A stretch of DNA of 64,000 nucleotides from Sophora flavescens (Eukaryota; Streptophyta; Magnoliopsida; Fabales; Fabaceae). The DNA is taken from NCBI GenBank assembly GCA_030762895.1, contig CM061070.1:48096831-48160830 (forward strand). The letters are read 5' to 3'. Under the pieces are notes generated by a model. That model was not told the origin of the DNA, made no database searches, and worked only from the letters and a program-made list of their open reading frames with translations. Positions 45,955-58,701 of this stretch are shown here, piece by piece (position 1 is the stretch's first letter; the number at the start of each line of letters is the position of its first letter). The translations under genes were made by a program, and so were the position numbers.

Positions 45955-48556
45955 AGAAATAATAATAAAAAAACTTAAATTGGTGTTTGATCCATAGAAA
46001 TTGTGAGCAGCAGCTTGCATCTGATATATACTCAGCTTCAGCAGTGGATAAGGCAATGGTACTTTGTCTTTTGCTTGACCATGAGACAAGGTTAGCTCCA
46101 ATGAAGTGACATCCTCCACCGGTACTATTTCTTTCAATTCTATCTTCAGCATAATCAACATCACAAAAACCAACTAATCTGTAATAATTTTTCTTAAAGC
46201 ACAAACCCAGGTTAATAGTGCCTTTCAGATATCTAAATATTCTTTTAACTGTTATAAATGAGACTCTTTTGGATTAGATTGAAATCGAGCACATAAGCAT
46301 ACACTGAACATAATATCAGGTCTAGACGCAGTAAGATACAAAAGAGATCATATCATACATCTGTATACCTTTTGGTCTATCTTTTTCTCTTTATCATCTT
46401 TGTTCAGTATGGACTTGGGGTGCATGGGTGTATTCATTGGTTTGCAATCATCCATTTTGAACCTCTTTAACAGTTCCTTGGTATACTTAGTCTGATGGAT
46501 GTACACCTCGTCCACAGTTTGTTTGACTTGAAGTCTAAGGAAGAACTTAAGTTCCCCCATCATGCTCATTTCAAACTCTTTCTGTATTAACTTAGAAAAC
46601 TCTTTGCATAGAGATTCATTAGTAGCACCAAAGATTATGTCATCAATATATATTTGTACAACTATAAAACTGGTTTTGTTGGATTTACTAAACAAGGTTG
46701 TATCAACCTTTCCTCTACTAAACCCAATGTCCATTAGGAATGAACTTAACCTTTCATACCAAGCTCTAGGAACTTGCTTTAGGCCGTATAATGCTTTCTT
46801 TTGCTTATATACATGTTCAGGTTGGATTTCACTCTCAAAACCTGGAGGTTTCATAACATATACTTCTTCATTTATAATGCCATTTAGAAAAGCACTTTTG
46901 ATATCCATTTGATAAAGCATAATATTGTGATGTGCGGCAAAAGATAGTAAAATACGAATTGCTTCTAGTCTACTAACAGGAGCAAAAGTTTCAGTATATT
47001 CTACACCTTCTTCCTGAGAATAACCTTGAGCAGCTAGTCTATCTTTATTCCTTACCATTTTGCCATTTTCATCAAGCTTATTTCTATAGACCCATTTGAT
47101 TCCAATAACTGATTTGTTCTTTGGTAGGGGCACAAGAGTCCAGATTTCACTTCTTTCAAACTGATTTGGTTCCTCTTGCATAGCTAGAATCCGGCCCTCG
47201 TCTAGTAGAGCCTCGTCTACTGTATAAGTCTTAGGTTCCAACCCAGAGACTAAAGCAGAATCGTGTTGCTCTCTGAAAGTTGATATGGTTCTTAGCCTAT
47301 CATTAGGATTCCCATTGATTTGGTCTTGTGGATGATAATTCTTGAAGTACCCAGATCTCTGAACATTTTCCTGTTGAGAAGTTGAAGTTTGTGATTCATG
47401 TTGTTGAGGGTCGTCCGCTTGATCATCAGGTTTGACATTTGCTGGATTTCCTGAGATATTAATCAAGATCTACAAAAGCTTCATCAAGCTCTGATAATTT
47501 CTTATCAGGATGCTTGCCATCAAACTTAACATGTATACATTCTTCTACTACTAGAGTTCTAGAGTTGTATACTCTAAAGCCTTTGGACGACTCAATATCC
47601 TAACAGAATTCCATTATCTACTTTAGCATCAAACTTACCAAGTTGATCTTTAGTATTTAATATATAGCACTTACAACCAAAAGGGTGAAAATATGAAATG
47701 TTGGGTTTCCTCCCTTTCCACAATTCATAAGGAGTCTTATTCAATATTGGTCTAATCTATATTATGTTCTGAATGTAGCAGGCAATATTAACAGCTTCAG
47801 CCCAGAAGTGTATAGGGATAGAGTTGTCATTGAGTATTGTTCTTGCCATCTCTTGAAGAGATATGTTCTTTCTGTCTACCACACCATTTTGATGTGATGT
47901 TCCAGGTATTGAGAAATTATGAAGAATACCACTTTCCTCACAGAACTTTTGAAATATCTCATTTTCAAACTCTCCCTCATTGTCACTTCTGATTGAAGTG
48001 ATACACATGCCTTTTTCATTATGTACACGTTTGTAGAATACAGAGAAGACCTTGAAAGACTCATCCTTGTGATCTAAGAACATAACCCACGTCCATCTAG
48101 TGTAGTCGTATACTATGACTAGACCATATTTTTTTACCTCTGAGAGAAGCAGTCCTTGTTGGACCAAAGAGATCAAGGTGTAGCAGTTCTAATGGTCTTT
48201 TGGTACTAACAACATTCTTAGATTCGAAAGAACCTTTGACTTGTTTTCCCTTTTGCCATGCATCATAGAGAGCATCAGATTTGTACTTAAGGTTTGGTAG
48301 CCCTCTCACGAGGTTATGCTTATTTATCTTTGAAATTAATTTCAAGTTTGCATGACCTAGCCTTTTGTGCCAAATCCATCGCTCATCTTCAATGGACACT
48401 ACATGAGACACTTTGATTTGTGAGGTCCTCTAAGTAAATTTTATACAAATTGTTTTGCCTCTTAGTAGTGAATAAAATTGATCCATTAGCCTTCTTGACA
48501 TTAAACATTCTTATCAAAAGAAACAACATATCCACTATCACACAATTAACTTATGC
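45955..48556 (-). pseudogene. Sirevirus-like copia pol: integrase, reverse transcriptase, RNase H (minus strand)
   Basis: Read leftward, it starts within the pre-integrase region (SISQLCDSG near 48550) and runs through WIWHKRLGHAN and the integrase core (DDYTRWTWVMF-like). A long open part at 47466-46348 follows. It contains the reverse transcriptase with QMDIKSAFLNG, KALYGLKQVPRAWYERL and the catalytic YIDDIIFG. The RNase H part (near 46200-45960) has LSTAEAEYISDASC and is cut short at about 45955. Frames change several times, for example near 48100 and 47500. Gag and LTR sequence of the same family lies at 58702-61190 in the same orientation, so these are probably two halves of one element. 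Confidence 0.85.
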
Positions 48557-49955
48557 TCAGTAGTTTGTGCTTCAAGCCATCATGGAAGGAGAAAGCATTG
48601 CTCAAATGATAGGAAGATTTCAAACTATCACAAATAATCTGAAGTCACTTGGAAAAATATATACCAATGCTGAGAAAGTTGGTAAAATTCTAAGAAGTCT
48701 ACCCAAATAGTGGCGACCTCTGGTTACGACAATAACTTAAGCCAAAGTTCTCATGACGCTTCAAATGAGTGATCTTGGGACTTTACAAGTTCATGAGCAA
48801 AAGCAAAATGAAGACAACTCAAATAAGAAAGGGAAAACCATTGCCCTCAAAGCAGAAAAGGAATCTTCAAAAGCCCTAAAATTTGAAGAATCAGATCAAG
48901 CGTCAGACGCCTCTGAAGAAGACCCTATGTGATGATGAAATGTCATTACTAACCAGAAAAATGAGAAAATTATGGAAGAAGAAGAATTTCAAAAAGGACA
49001 GACCTTTCAAGAAGTTCAACAAAGAAAAATCCTTCAAAGAGAACAATAGTTCTGATAAAAGCTCTATTGTATGCTATGAATGCAAGAAGCCATGACACTT
49101 CAAATATGAATGTCCTCAACTGCAAAAGAAACCCTTCAAAAAATTCTATAAAAATAAAAATAAAGGAATGATGGCTACTTGGGAAGATCTTGATGGCAGC
49201 TCATCTGATGATGATGAAGGTGAAGAAGCAAATCTATGTCTCATGGCAGATGACGACTCAGACTCTGAGGTAATTTCTGATTCTAAGGATTTACAAGATT
49301 CCTATGATGAATTTATTGAAGAATCTAACTTCTTAACTAAGGCATTTAGAACACTTAAGAGACAATATGTGAAACTCCTAAAAGAGCATGAACATAAGAC
49401 TCAAGAGTGCGGCAAACTGTCTCAGGAAAACAGTAAGCTTAAAGCTGAAAGGCTTAATGCTAAGATCACAGTTGAGATGCCACAATCTGAAGAAGTTGTC
49501 AAACTTCAACAGAAGGTTGAAGAGCTCACCTATGATCTTGCTCGTTTGTCAATGGAAGAGATAACCTGACTAAACAATTAGCAAGTCAGAGACCCTCTCT
49601 TGATAAAACTGGTATATGATTCATTGACTAGACACATCATAAAGTATCTAATAAAGTCTTAGGACAAAAACCTGAAACTCTTTATGATAAAGTCATTACT
49701 TACAAAAGAAGTTGTAAAAACTGTGGAAAAACTGGACATATCACGTCTAAGTGTATTCACGCAAGAAAGAAGTTGTCACAAACTTCAAGAACTAACAAAA
49801 AAGGACCCAGAAGAATATGGGTACCTAAAGCCTTGATTATTCCTGTTGCAGATATCCTCAATAGGACAAAAAGCACACCTATCATGGTACCTGGACAGTG
49901 GCTGTTCACGACACATGACAGGAGAAAAGTCTATGTTCCTAGACCTCCAACCTAA
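48557..49955 (+). pseudogene. gag of the plus-strand Sirevirus-like element
   Basis: It begins inside gag (ESIAQMIGRFQTITN-like). The first zinc knuckle is CYECKKP with its His, and MMATWEDLDGSSSDDD follows, then a long coiled-coil-like region (KAFRTLKRQYVKLLKEHEHK). After a stop at 49569 the gag frame recovers with a second knuckle (CKNCGKTGHITSKC) and ends in RRKVYVPRPPT at 49955, overlapping the protease frame. Many small lesions are present. Confidence 0.8.
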
Positions 49956-52900
49956 AGAAGGTGGACATGTTACCTCCGGTGGAAATAAAAAAGGAAAGGT
50001 CATCAGGATAGGTAAAATTGGTGGGAAATCACCTCTATCATCTATCTCCAACGTTCTTTTAGTTGAAGGATTAAGACATAATCTGCTAAGCATAAGTCAA
50101 TTATGTGATAGTGGATATAATGTTTCATTTATTAAGAATGCATGTGTAGTCAAAGACACTAATGGCAAAGTTCTTTTTTCAGCAAACATGCAACAAAATC
50201 TTTATAAGATTGTTCTAACTGAACTATCTAATCAAAATGTGACTTGTTTTGTGTCAAGAGAAGATGAAAGATAGGTATGGCATAAGAAGCTAGGACATGC
50301 AAGTATGAAACATATATATAGGCTTAAAAAGTATAGACTTGTGAAAGGGCTACCTGATATAAGTTACAAAAAGGATGTCCTATGTGATTCTTACCAATAG
50401 AGGTGGGTAAACAAACCGGTCCGGTCCGTTTAAGTCTGGTCCGCATAAGTCCGCATTTAAACGGACCGAACTTTATAGTTCGCATGGAAAATGGACTCTG
50501 AAAAAAAGAGTCCAAGTCTAGTCTGCATAGTCCACGGACTAAACGGACTGTCTGCGAACTCTACACTTGTTTTTTTTTTATTTGGAAAAAAAAGAAAATC
50601 CGTAATTCATCAAATTTATATCCATGTTTGCTTAGCCCAGATACATAAAAACATGAGTAAAGCCATGTTGCACATATCTAAATACAACCTATTACTTTTA
50701 CATAGACCTAACCACACAGCTTTGCAATACTATAATTTCTGTGTTTACAGTAATTATTTTATACTAAAATTTAATCTAAGAAGAAGGTAACTCCCTGTAA
50801 TCAATTTGCTCAAAACAAACTCTGGAACTAGCCATCAAGCTGACATAAAACGCAAACTCTGGAACAACCTACTAATTTAGATATGTACATAAGTAGAACC
50901 AAGACATCGGATACATAAAAACAAGAGTAAAGCCATGCACAAAAACACAAGATCAACCCAGAATAAATAAGTTCCTGCAAGTGTGAAAGTGAGATTTTGA
51001 TTGTGAATTCTATTATCTTCTGCTTGTTTTCTCGAGAAAAGTACAAACATAACCTCCCTAAAATCGGAATACAGAATAATCTGATAACTTGGTCAAACAA
51101 GAATCTAGCCTAAGTTAAGCTTGATTCTGTACTATAAAGTTTGAGAACCAAACCCATATATACAAGTATATAGTAATCAAGTCACCTTCAGTAAAATTGC
51201 TTCTTATACACAGGTAGAGCTTTATTGCCAAACCCAATGTTAATTTGATCATTAGTACAACGACATCTAGCCACAGACACATATGATCACATGTAAAACT
51301 AGATGGGCTAACGATGGACATTAGATAAGAGGAGAAAACTTACCTGAGCAAATCTGAGGAAAACCTGCGACCTGCGGCTGCGACCTGTGACTTGAGCTGC
51401 GAAAACCTGCGACCCGAGCAAGGTGGAAGACGTCAATCAGAGCAAGGAGGAAACCATCGACCCGAGCAAGACGGAAGCCGTCGACTTGAGAGTCCACGAT
51501 TGCGACCTGAGCGCAGGAAACCCTCTGCAATGGCGAGCCCGGAATGAGGTTGAGCAGGGTGAGGTTGAGGAAGGTGGAGTACGACTGAGGAGTGAGGACT
51601 TTAGGATTAGGGTTAGGCACATTTTGCTATTCTGTTTTGGGCTGTTCCAGATACACTTGGGCTGTTGCGTTTTTTAGGCCCAACACACGGTTATTTTTTT
51701 TATTATAAAAGCTGCAACAGCCGCGAATCTGCGGACTGAGTCCCTTTAGCCTGCGGGCTAAATGGACCAGACCCAAAAAACCCGCATTTAAATGGACTCG
51801 TAATTTATGGTGTCCAAGTCCGCGCAGACTGCGGGTTAAACGACCAGTCCGCGGACCCGAGTCCATATACCCACCTCTACTTGCCAATGTGGAAAGCAAG
51901 TTAAATCTAGCTTTAAACCCAAGAATCTAGTATCTTCCTCTAGATATTTACAGTTGTTGCGTATGGATCTGTTTGGTCTAGTTAGTGTTTCTAGTAAGGC
52001 AGGAAAGAAATATGGCTTTGTCTTAGTCGATGATTACTCTAGATATACATGGGTACTCTTCTTAACCCACAAGGATGAGTCATTCACAACGTTCTCTATA
52101 TTCTGTAAGAAAGTTCAAAATGAGCAAGGTTTCTATATCTCAGCTATCAGAAGTGTCCATGGGGGAGAATTTTAAAGTGAGCACTTCAATACATTCTGTG
52201 AAGAGAATGGTATTTCTCACAACTTTTCTTCTTCTAGAACTCCTCAGCAGAATGGAGTAGTAGAAAGGAAGATTAGATCTCTACAAGAGATGACCCGAAC
52301 AATGCTCAATGAAAATAGACCCCCAAAGTACTTCTGGGCTGAAGCAGTAAACACTGCTTGTGATGTACATAACAGAATATTGATAAGAGCATTCTTGAAC
52401 CAAACTCCCTATGAATTGTGGACAGGTAGAAATACTAGAGGTCAACTTGGAAAGTTTGATTCAAAAGTAGACAAGGCTATATTCCTTGGATATTATGACA
52501 CTTCTAAAGCTTTTAGAGTTTACAACTCTAGAACAGAAGTGGTTGAATAATCTATTCATGTCAGATTCAATGATGGCTTAAAGATTGATAAAGAATTATC
52601 AGATCTTGAAGATGATCTTGTAGTATTGGATCTTGGAAAACAAAGCAATCAGACTTAAGAAGACTTGAAGAATGAGGATTCAGAATTTCCTACTTAAGCG
52701 TCTGATCCATTTACTCAACAATCGTCTGATATAGAACCCAGACGGGACTGGAAGTACAAACTCATCATCCTGAACAATTGATCATTGGCAATCCCACTCA
52801 AGGAGTTAGAACCAGATCAGCATTCAAGGATTCAAACAACATGGCATTCCTATTTGAGATTGAACCAAAGAATATCGAAGAAGCTCTTGAAGATGAAAGA

Positions 52901-54381
52901 TGGGTTTTAGCTATGCAAGAAGAGCTAAACCAATTCAAAAGGAATGATGTATGGTTCTTAGTTTCAAATGAAAAAGGAAAGTCAGTTATTGGAACAGATG
53001 GGTATTCAGAAACAAGCTTGATGAAGACGGTAAGGTTGTCAGAAACAAAGCAAGGTTAGTAGCTCAAGGCTATAATCAACAAGAAGGTATTGATTACACT
53101 GAAACTTTTGCACCTGTAGCTAGAATAGAAGCAATTCATATTCTTATGTCATATGCTGCACAATATCAAATCACCTTATTTCAAATGGATGTCAAGAGTG
53201 CATTTCTTAATGGAATTATTGAAGAAGTATATGTTAAACAACCATCGGGATTTGAGGATAATGACAAACCAAATCTTGTCTATAAGCTTAAGAAAGCCGT
53301 CTGTGGATTAAAACAAGCACCTAGAGATTGGTATGACAGACTAAGTTCTTTTCTTATGAAAAATAATTTCATTAGAGGAAAAGTAGATACAACTCTCTTT
53401 AGAAAAAGTTCTAAAAAGGATTTCATTACAAATCTATGTTGATGATATCATATTCGGTGCTACTAATGAAAAGCTTTGCAAAGAGTTATCCAAAATTATG
53501 CAGAATGAATTTGAGATGAGGATGATGGGAGAATTGAAGTTCTTCCTTGGTCTGCAAATCAAATAGACAGATGATGGAATTTACATTCATCAACAAAAAT
53601 ACACCAATGAGATCTTAAAGAAATACAAGTTGGATACAGCAAGCCTATGAAAACTCCCATGGAAGCAAATGCAAAATTAAGCACAGATGAAGAAGGTAAA
53701 AAGGTAGATTGAACTACTTACAGAGGTATGATTGGTTCTCTCTTGTACTTAACCTCAAGTAGACCTGATATTCAATTCAGTGTCTGTATGTGTGCGAGAT
53801 TCCAATATGATCCTAGAGAATCACATCTCAAGGCCGTCAAAAGAATATTAAGATATTTGCTTGGAATCACTAATCTTGGTTTGATGTATTTGAGAACACA
53901 AGAATACAAATTAGTAGGATTCCGTGATGCTGATTATGCGGGAGACATGATAGAAAGAAAAAGCACAAGTGGAGGATGTCAATTTATTGGAGCAAGCTTA
54001 GTCTCTTGGACAAGCTAACTTCAAACTACAATAGCTTTATCCACTGCAGAATCAGGATACATTTCAGCTGCAAGCTGTTGTTCACAACTCTTATGGGTAA
54101 AACATCAACTTGAAGATTATTCTTTCTTTGAACATAATATATCTGTATGGTATGATAATTCTAGTGCTATCTGTTTATCTAAGAATCCCATTCAGCATTC
54201 TAAGGCCAAACATATAGAAATTAAACATCATTTCATAAGAGACTATGTTCAAAAAGGTGTTTTTGATATTAAGTTTGTTAAAACTGAAAATCAGTGGGCT
54301 GATATATTAACAAAACCATTAGCTGAAGAAAGATTCATCTATATTAGAGATAACTTGCATATGCATTTCATAAATGAATAA
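49835..54381 (+). pseudogene. pol of the plus-strand Sirevirus-like element
   Basis: Protease carries WYLDSGCSRHMTG near 49895. The pre-integrase HKKLGHAS region is interrupted by the hAT element at 50398-51889. The integrase core resumes with DLFGLVS, DDYSRYTWVLF and the NGVVERK motif. About 20 residues are deleted near 52436, where GRN joins directly to TRGQLGKF. Reverse transcriptase (53070-53650) has QMDVKSAFLNG and YVDDIIFGAT; RNase H ends with ADILTKPLAEERF and a stop at 54379-54381. In-frame stops lie near 50274, 52173 and 52550, and there is a frameshift near 53000. Confidence 0.85.
50398..51889. mobile_element. hAT-type non-autonomous DNA transposon
   Basis: It spans 1492 bases with ends TAGAGGTGGGTA and the inverse TACCCACCTCTA. 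It is flanked by an 8-bp target duplication: CTTACCAA at 50390-50397 and CTTGCCAA at 51890-51897. Subterminal GTCCGC/GCGGAC words are dense at both ends. There is no transposase; a GC-rich stretch at about 51350-51600 (repeating GCGACCTGAGC-like words) may be captured host sequence. It interrupts integrase sequence of the surrounding copia element, which continues in phase on both sides. Confidence 0.9.
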
Positions 54382-54637
54382 TGCATCTGATCTTCGATGA
54401 AGCGTCTGCTGACGTGGATTATTTGCAGAGACTTTACATTGCAGTTATCCCAAAATGTTTTTGAATTCAAAACATTTTGTCTTTATTATTTCTCAACAGC
54501 TTTTTTCAAAACTTCTTTCTTTAAAACATCTGTCCTCTCTCCAAAACACTTTACTATTTCAAAAGTGTTTCTCTCTCTTACGAACGAGTCTTTTCGAATC
54601 CCCTTCGTCTTTCTCTCTCTCTTTCAAACCTAGATCC
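54382..54637 (+). other. Spacer between pol and the third coding region
   Basis: T-rich sequence with no motif. It probably acts as leader or linker for the envelope-like region. Confidence 0.5.
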
Positions 54638-57081
54638 ATGGAACTCAAAGCACCCACTCAGAAAATTGCCCGTGCTGCTGCTCGATTAGGGATGAGTATA
54701 TAATATATATCTATGATCGTTCCTGGACGATTTATTAAGATGAATAAGATTATTAAAGGAGGTATGAATGTTATGTCCGAACTGGAAGCATCACAATGGG
54801 TCAATTTATTCTCTCTACATGAACCCATCTACCCTCTGCAACTTCAAGAATTTTGGGAAAATAATGAAGAAAGAATGTCTCAGATTCAAATTTCCATTCG
54901 AACCAAGTGTAATTGAAAACCCTACTCTTTCACTCTCTATAGTATTTAGAAAGCAACCGGATGCCCTAGGCAAGGTGCCGCCTTTACAGATGATTGGGAA
55001 GCTGAATATGGTGAAGAAACTGTTCACCGAGTTCTCTATGGGGTATAGAACCCTACAAACAAAGTTGCATCCAAGCTAACTCCGAAAGGAAGATTTCTGC
55101 ATGTCTTGCTGATAAACTGTGTGATGTCGAGAACAAGTTCTCGTGACAATGTCAATAAGATGGATAGATTTATACTATTCCATCTTCTGAATCTGATGAA
55201 GGTTGACATCAATGACTTGATTTTCAAGTCTATGTTGAGGATGGCAAAGCCCCAAATTAGGATAATAAACACCTATGGCATGATGATTACCAGACTGCTA
55301 AATCTCAAGGGTATTCCCCTCATTGGAGAGGTTGATATGGCCACTGCCATTGATGAAAGAACTCTCTCTCAGATGAAGCTGAGACCATCAGGAAGAATTC
55401 CTAACTCTGATGAAGACAAGAAGAAGACATCGTCAGAAGAATCTGAAGAAGAATCCGATGAGTCTGATGACTCAGAAGCAACAGAAGCGTCTGCACCTAT
55501 GAACCTCAAGGTCAGAACGAAGCCTCAAGTAAAAAGGCAGTTGGTTATCTCAGAAGCATCTGATGATGATGATGACAACCTATTTCAAAGGTTTTGAAGA
55601 AGTAAATGATTGCAAAACCTACTGTTGCTCCTCGGAAGGACTTCAAGAGGAAAGTTGTTGTTGTAGCTACACCAGTTAGAAGATCTACAAGGCTGAAGCT
55701 GGTTGAATCTGTGCAAGTTGCTTTGCAACCTACTGCATCACCTCCTAAGTCATCTGAACCCTCACCCTCTTCACCTATTGTTGTATCTTCACCATCCAAT
55801 TCATCATCCTCTTCCTCTCATAATTCACCCTCACACAATCAAATTTAAAATGCTGAAAACCTTCTTGCCTTATCTGTTAGAGATTTCAATTTAAATCTCA
55901 CTCCAGACCACCCTTCACCACAGCCTGTTCTTCGTAACTCACCAGATCACATAAGCAACCATTCATCACTTTCTCTCGCACCATCTCAAGAAATTCAATC
56001 TCTTGTCCCTGTTTCAAGAATTTTTGATTCAATTCTATCAACTCTTTCTCACTCTTATTCATCACCTGAAACCTCACCGTAAATACCCTAACCTACTTCT
56101 TTCAACTCTTCTAAGACTGTACCTATAGATCAAATAAATTCTAGTCTTCTCAGCCCGGATGATTTAAAAGTAATCATGAATCTTCTTGCCGAACAGGCTG
56201 CAGTTAGGCTAAATCAAGCCTCTTGGAAACACAAACCAAATCCCTCTGCTTGCATGAAGCCCAATACAATGCTGAAAATTTGTCCTGACAGAGGATCTGT
56301 CTGTCCGAAAACAAAGTTGAATCGAAAGTCCAAGAGGCCCTTTGTCTTCTTGAAAAGAAAATATCAGAAACTGAAGTTCCCTCGTTGGTCTACTTCATTC
56401 TTGAGCCACCCCGAGCCTAAGATATTTCAAGATCTAGCTCATCATTATGGACTCTCTCTTCTTGACAAAGTGAAGACGCCTACAGATACTGCTCGACTAA
56501 GTTCTTATCAGATTCCCTGGATCGAATATCCAGATGAAGACAGAGCAAGCACAAGGCAACTCTATCCCTTCCAACCAACTCTTATTTTCACTCATTTTAT
56601 TTTCATTTTACCTTTATCTTTCTATGAAAACCCTTTTTCTGTTTATTCTTTTGATTTACCAATTTCTGTTGAAAACTTAATTTGGTTTTTCAAAAATCTT
56701 TCCCCTCTTTTCACTTCTTTGTCAAATATGGAAATCCTTTCTTTCAAAATTCCCTGTCTGTAACCTTTTGGTTCGTTGCATTCAGTCTTTTCTTTAACTC
56801 TTTCTTTGTTCCTTATTATTATTAATCTCTCTTTTATTTTCTCTTTTGGTCTTTCTCCTCCCTGGCATTGTCTGGAAATTGTTCCTTATGAACCACCCAC
56901 GACTGCCACCTCTTCTGACCCTGTACCCTCTTTTTCGTCCCCACCTCATGATCCTGCTGCACCAGCATCCAATGTCATTGGAATCGGTCCTGTAGCTCGT
57001 GCAAAGATCAGCGATCTTCGTGAAACAATGCAAACTGTTGTGGCTCTTCTCACCAAGATTGTTGAGAAACAGCAACTTTAG
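54638..57081 (+). pseudogene. Envelope-like third coding region of the Sirevirus
   Basis: It starts MELKAPTQKIARAAARLG. A following frame has VPGRFIKMNKI and NVMSELEASQWVNLF and then IYPLQLQEFW, which is the conserved start of the plant transposon protein found after pol in Sireviruses. An acidic Ser/Glu stretch (EESEEESDESDDSE) and a Pro/Ser-rich part follow. The C-terminal SDLRETMQTVVALLTKIVEKQQ could form a coiled coil and ends with TAG at 57079-57081. At least four frame changes or stops (about 54703, 54916, 55080, 55597) break it. Its function is unknown. Confidence 0.7.
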
Positions 57082-57438
57082 TTTTCCTTTACCTTTGTCT
57101 GCAATGTTCTACAGTCAATGATGGTTTAATCAATAAGTGTTATTTTCATATGCTTTTTACTGTGTTACTTTAACTTTTTGCTGATGACAAATGGGGAGAA
57201 AATAGAATGAGAAAATAGAACAATAAATACCTATCTATTAAAGATAAGACGTTACCTTAATCATGCTTCTGAGTTCTTTATAGAAGCATTAGTTCAGAGG
57301 GAGCTTGAGAAGCTTTCTTTTTATGGAGCTTAAGATACTTACCTTGAATACTCGTATAAGCTTGATATGATCTGTTTGTGTTTAAATATGCTTTTATCCT
57401 TAGTTCATTAAAATCATAATACAATGTTTGTCATCATC
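57082..57438 (+). other. Noncoding tail before the polypurine tract
   Basis: No coding signal is visible. Confidence 0.5.
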
Positions 57439-57452
57439 AAAAAGGGGGAGAT
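57439..57452 (+). other. Polypurine tract of the Sirevirus-like element
   Basis: AAAAAGGGGGAGAT lies directly before the LTR start. Confidence 0.85.
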
Positions 57453-58701
57453 TGTTAAGATCACATCTTTAGGCATCTCTGATTTTGATGAATCCAAACA
57501 AAGAATGATTTTAAGTGAACCTTGTGAAGTTTAATAATATGTTTATTAAGTGTGCAGATCAGTATACAAGAGTCTCATGACAAAGAAACAAAGTCTTAAT
57601 GATGCATCTGCAATATGATGCGTCTGAACAATGACTCGGTCATTTACAAATTCTAACCAAGCGACAGAAAGTTCCTCGCTTCAACAATATTCAAACTCAG
57701 CTTCTCAGAATATTTCCAATAAAGAAATTCACTATCAGAAACCTCAAAGCACCATTCTGCGCCTGAAGAATCTATTTGTTGCAAACAGTAAAATGAACTT
57801 TACTTGAACGCATACCCGCTTAGCACAAATAAGGAAAGTTGAGCTGCCCAATTCTGAAAAGCAGCAAACGCTACTCTGAATCAAACTGCATTCTGATAAA
57901 GCTATGCCAACCTATACGTTCAATTTGTCTTGAAGCTCAACAACGATCATAAACATTAAATGCAAGACTAGAACGACTCTAATGGCATTTACTGATGAAG
58001 AACAAAAGAATACTCAGTTGAAGCACTCTCCTCAACGAACCCATCTCTTTTGAGTATAAATAGAAGACTTTGAAGATCATTGAAGACACACACACACCTG
58101 AACTCATTAACTCAAGCATTCAATACTCTCAAAGCTCTCTTAAGTTCTTCATTAGAAAACTTCTCTGCTCAAATCATTTGTATTTATTGAGAAGTCTATA
58201 TTGCGATCTCACCTACCTTAAATAATTATTCACTCTGTGAGTGTTACTCGGTAGATCTGCAAAGTTGTAATCCTTGAAGCTGCTGCTTCATTCCAACTCC
58301 TACTGTTTGTAAAGGCTGTAGAGGCTGTAGAGGCTTGAAGATAGAATACTCGTTTGAGCCTGGAGAGGCTAGGTGTGCAAATAATACTGTTAGTTGAGCC
58401 TGCGGAGGCTAGGTGTGCAAATAATACCTTCTGTAATCTGATTAGCTATAGTGCAAATACTTGGTGAAGCCAAGGACTGGACGTAGCCCAAGGTTTAGGG
58501 TTAACCAGTATAAATCTCCGTGTCTCCTTTTCATAGCTTAATCTTTTCAGTTTGATTTATTTTAACTGTGCTAATTGGGTTGAAAAGTAAATTTCCTTCT
58601 TATAAGACACATCCTTGTGTTTTATCAGTTAAACTGCAACGTTTTCAGAAAAAGTTTTTAAAACACAATTCAACCCCCTTCTAGTGTTTTATATCTTTTC
58701 A
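57453..58701 (+). repeat. 3' LTR of the plus-strand Sirevirus-like element
   Basis: It runs from TGTTAAGATCAC to about ATATCTTTTCA. It includes two AGCCTGxAGAGGCTAGGTGTGC repeats near 58370 and 58400, plus a CACAATTCAACCCCC block near its end. The right border is placed where minus-strand gag sequence begins. Confidence 0.75.

Larger units (their letters stand above)
48557..58701 (+). mobile_element. Sirevirus-like Ty1/copia element, 5' truncated, split by an hAT element
   Basis: It contains gag (N-terminal part missing), protease, integrase, reverse transcriptase, RNase H, an envelope-like third region, a polypurine tract and a 3' LTR. There is no 5' LTR or primer site. It lies between two halves of a minus-strand relative. 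Stops, frameshifts and a deletion in integrase show that it is inactive. Confidence 0.85.

Noticed and set aside
46562..46912. 116-codon plus-strand open frame
   Set aside because: It is the antisense of the minus-strand copia reverse transcriptase.
48557..48560. Treating the two Sirevirus halves at 45955 and 58702 as separate insertions
   Set aside because: They share orientation, family and order of domains, and the element between them sits at the break. One split element is the simpler reading, though it is not proven.
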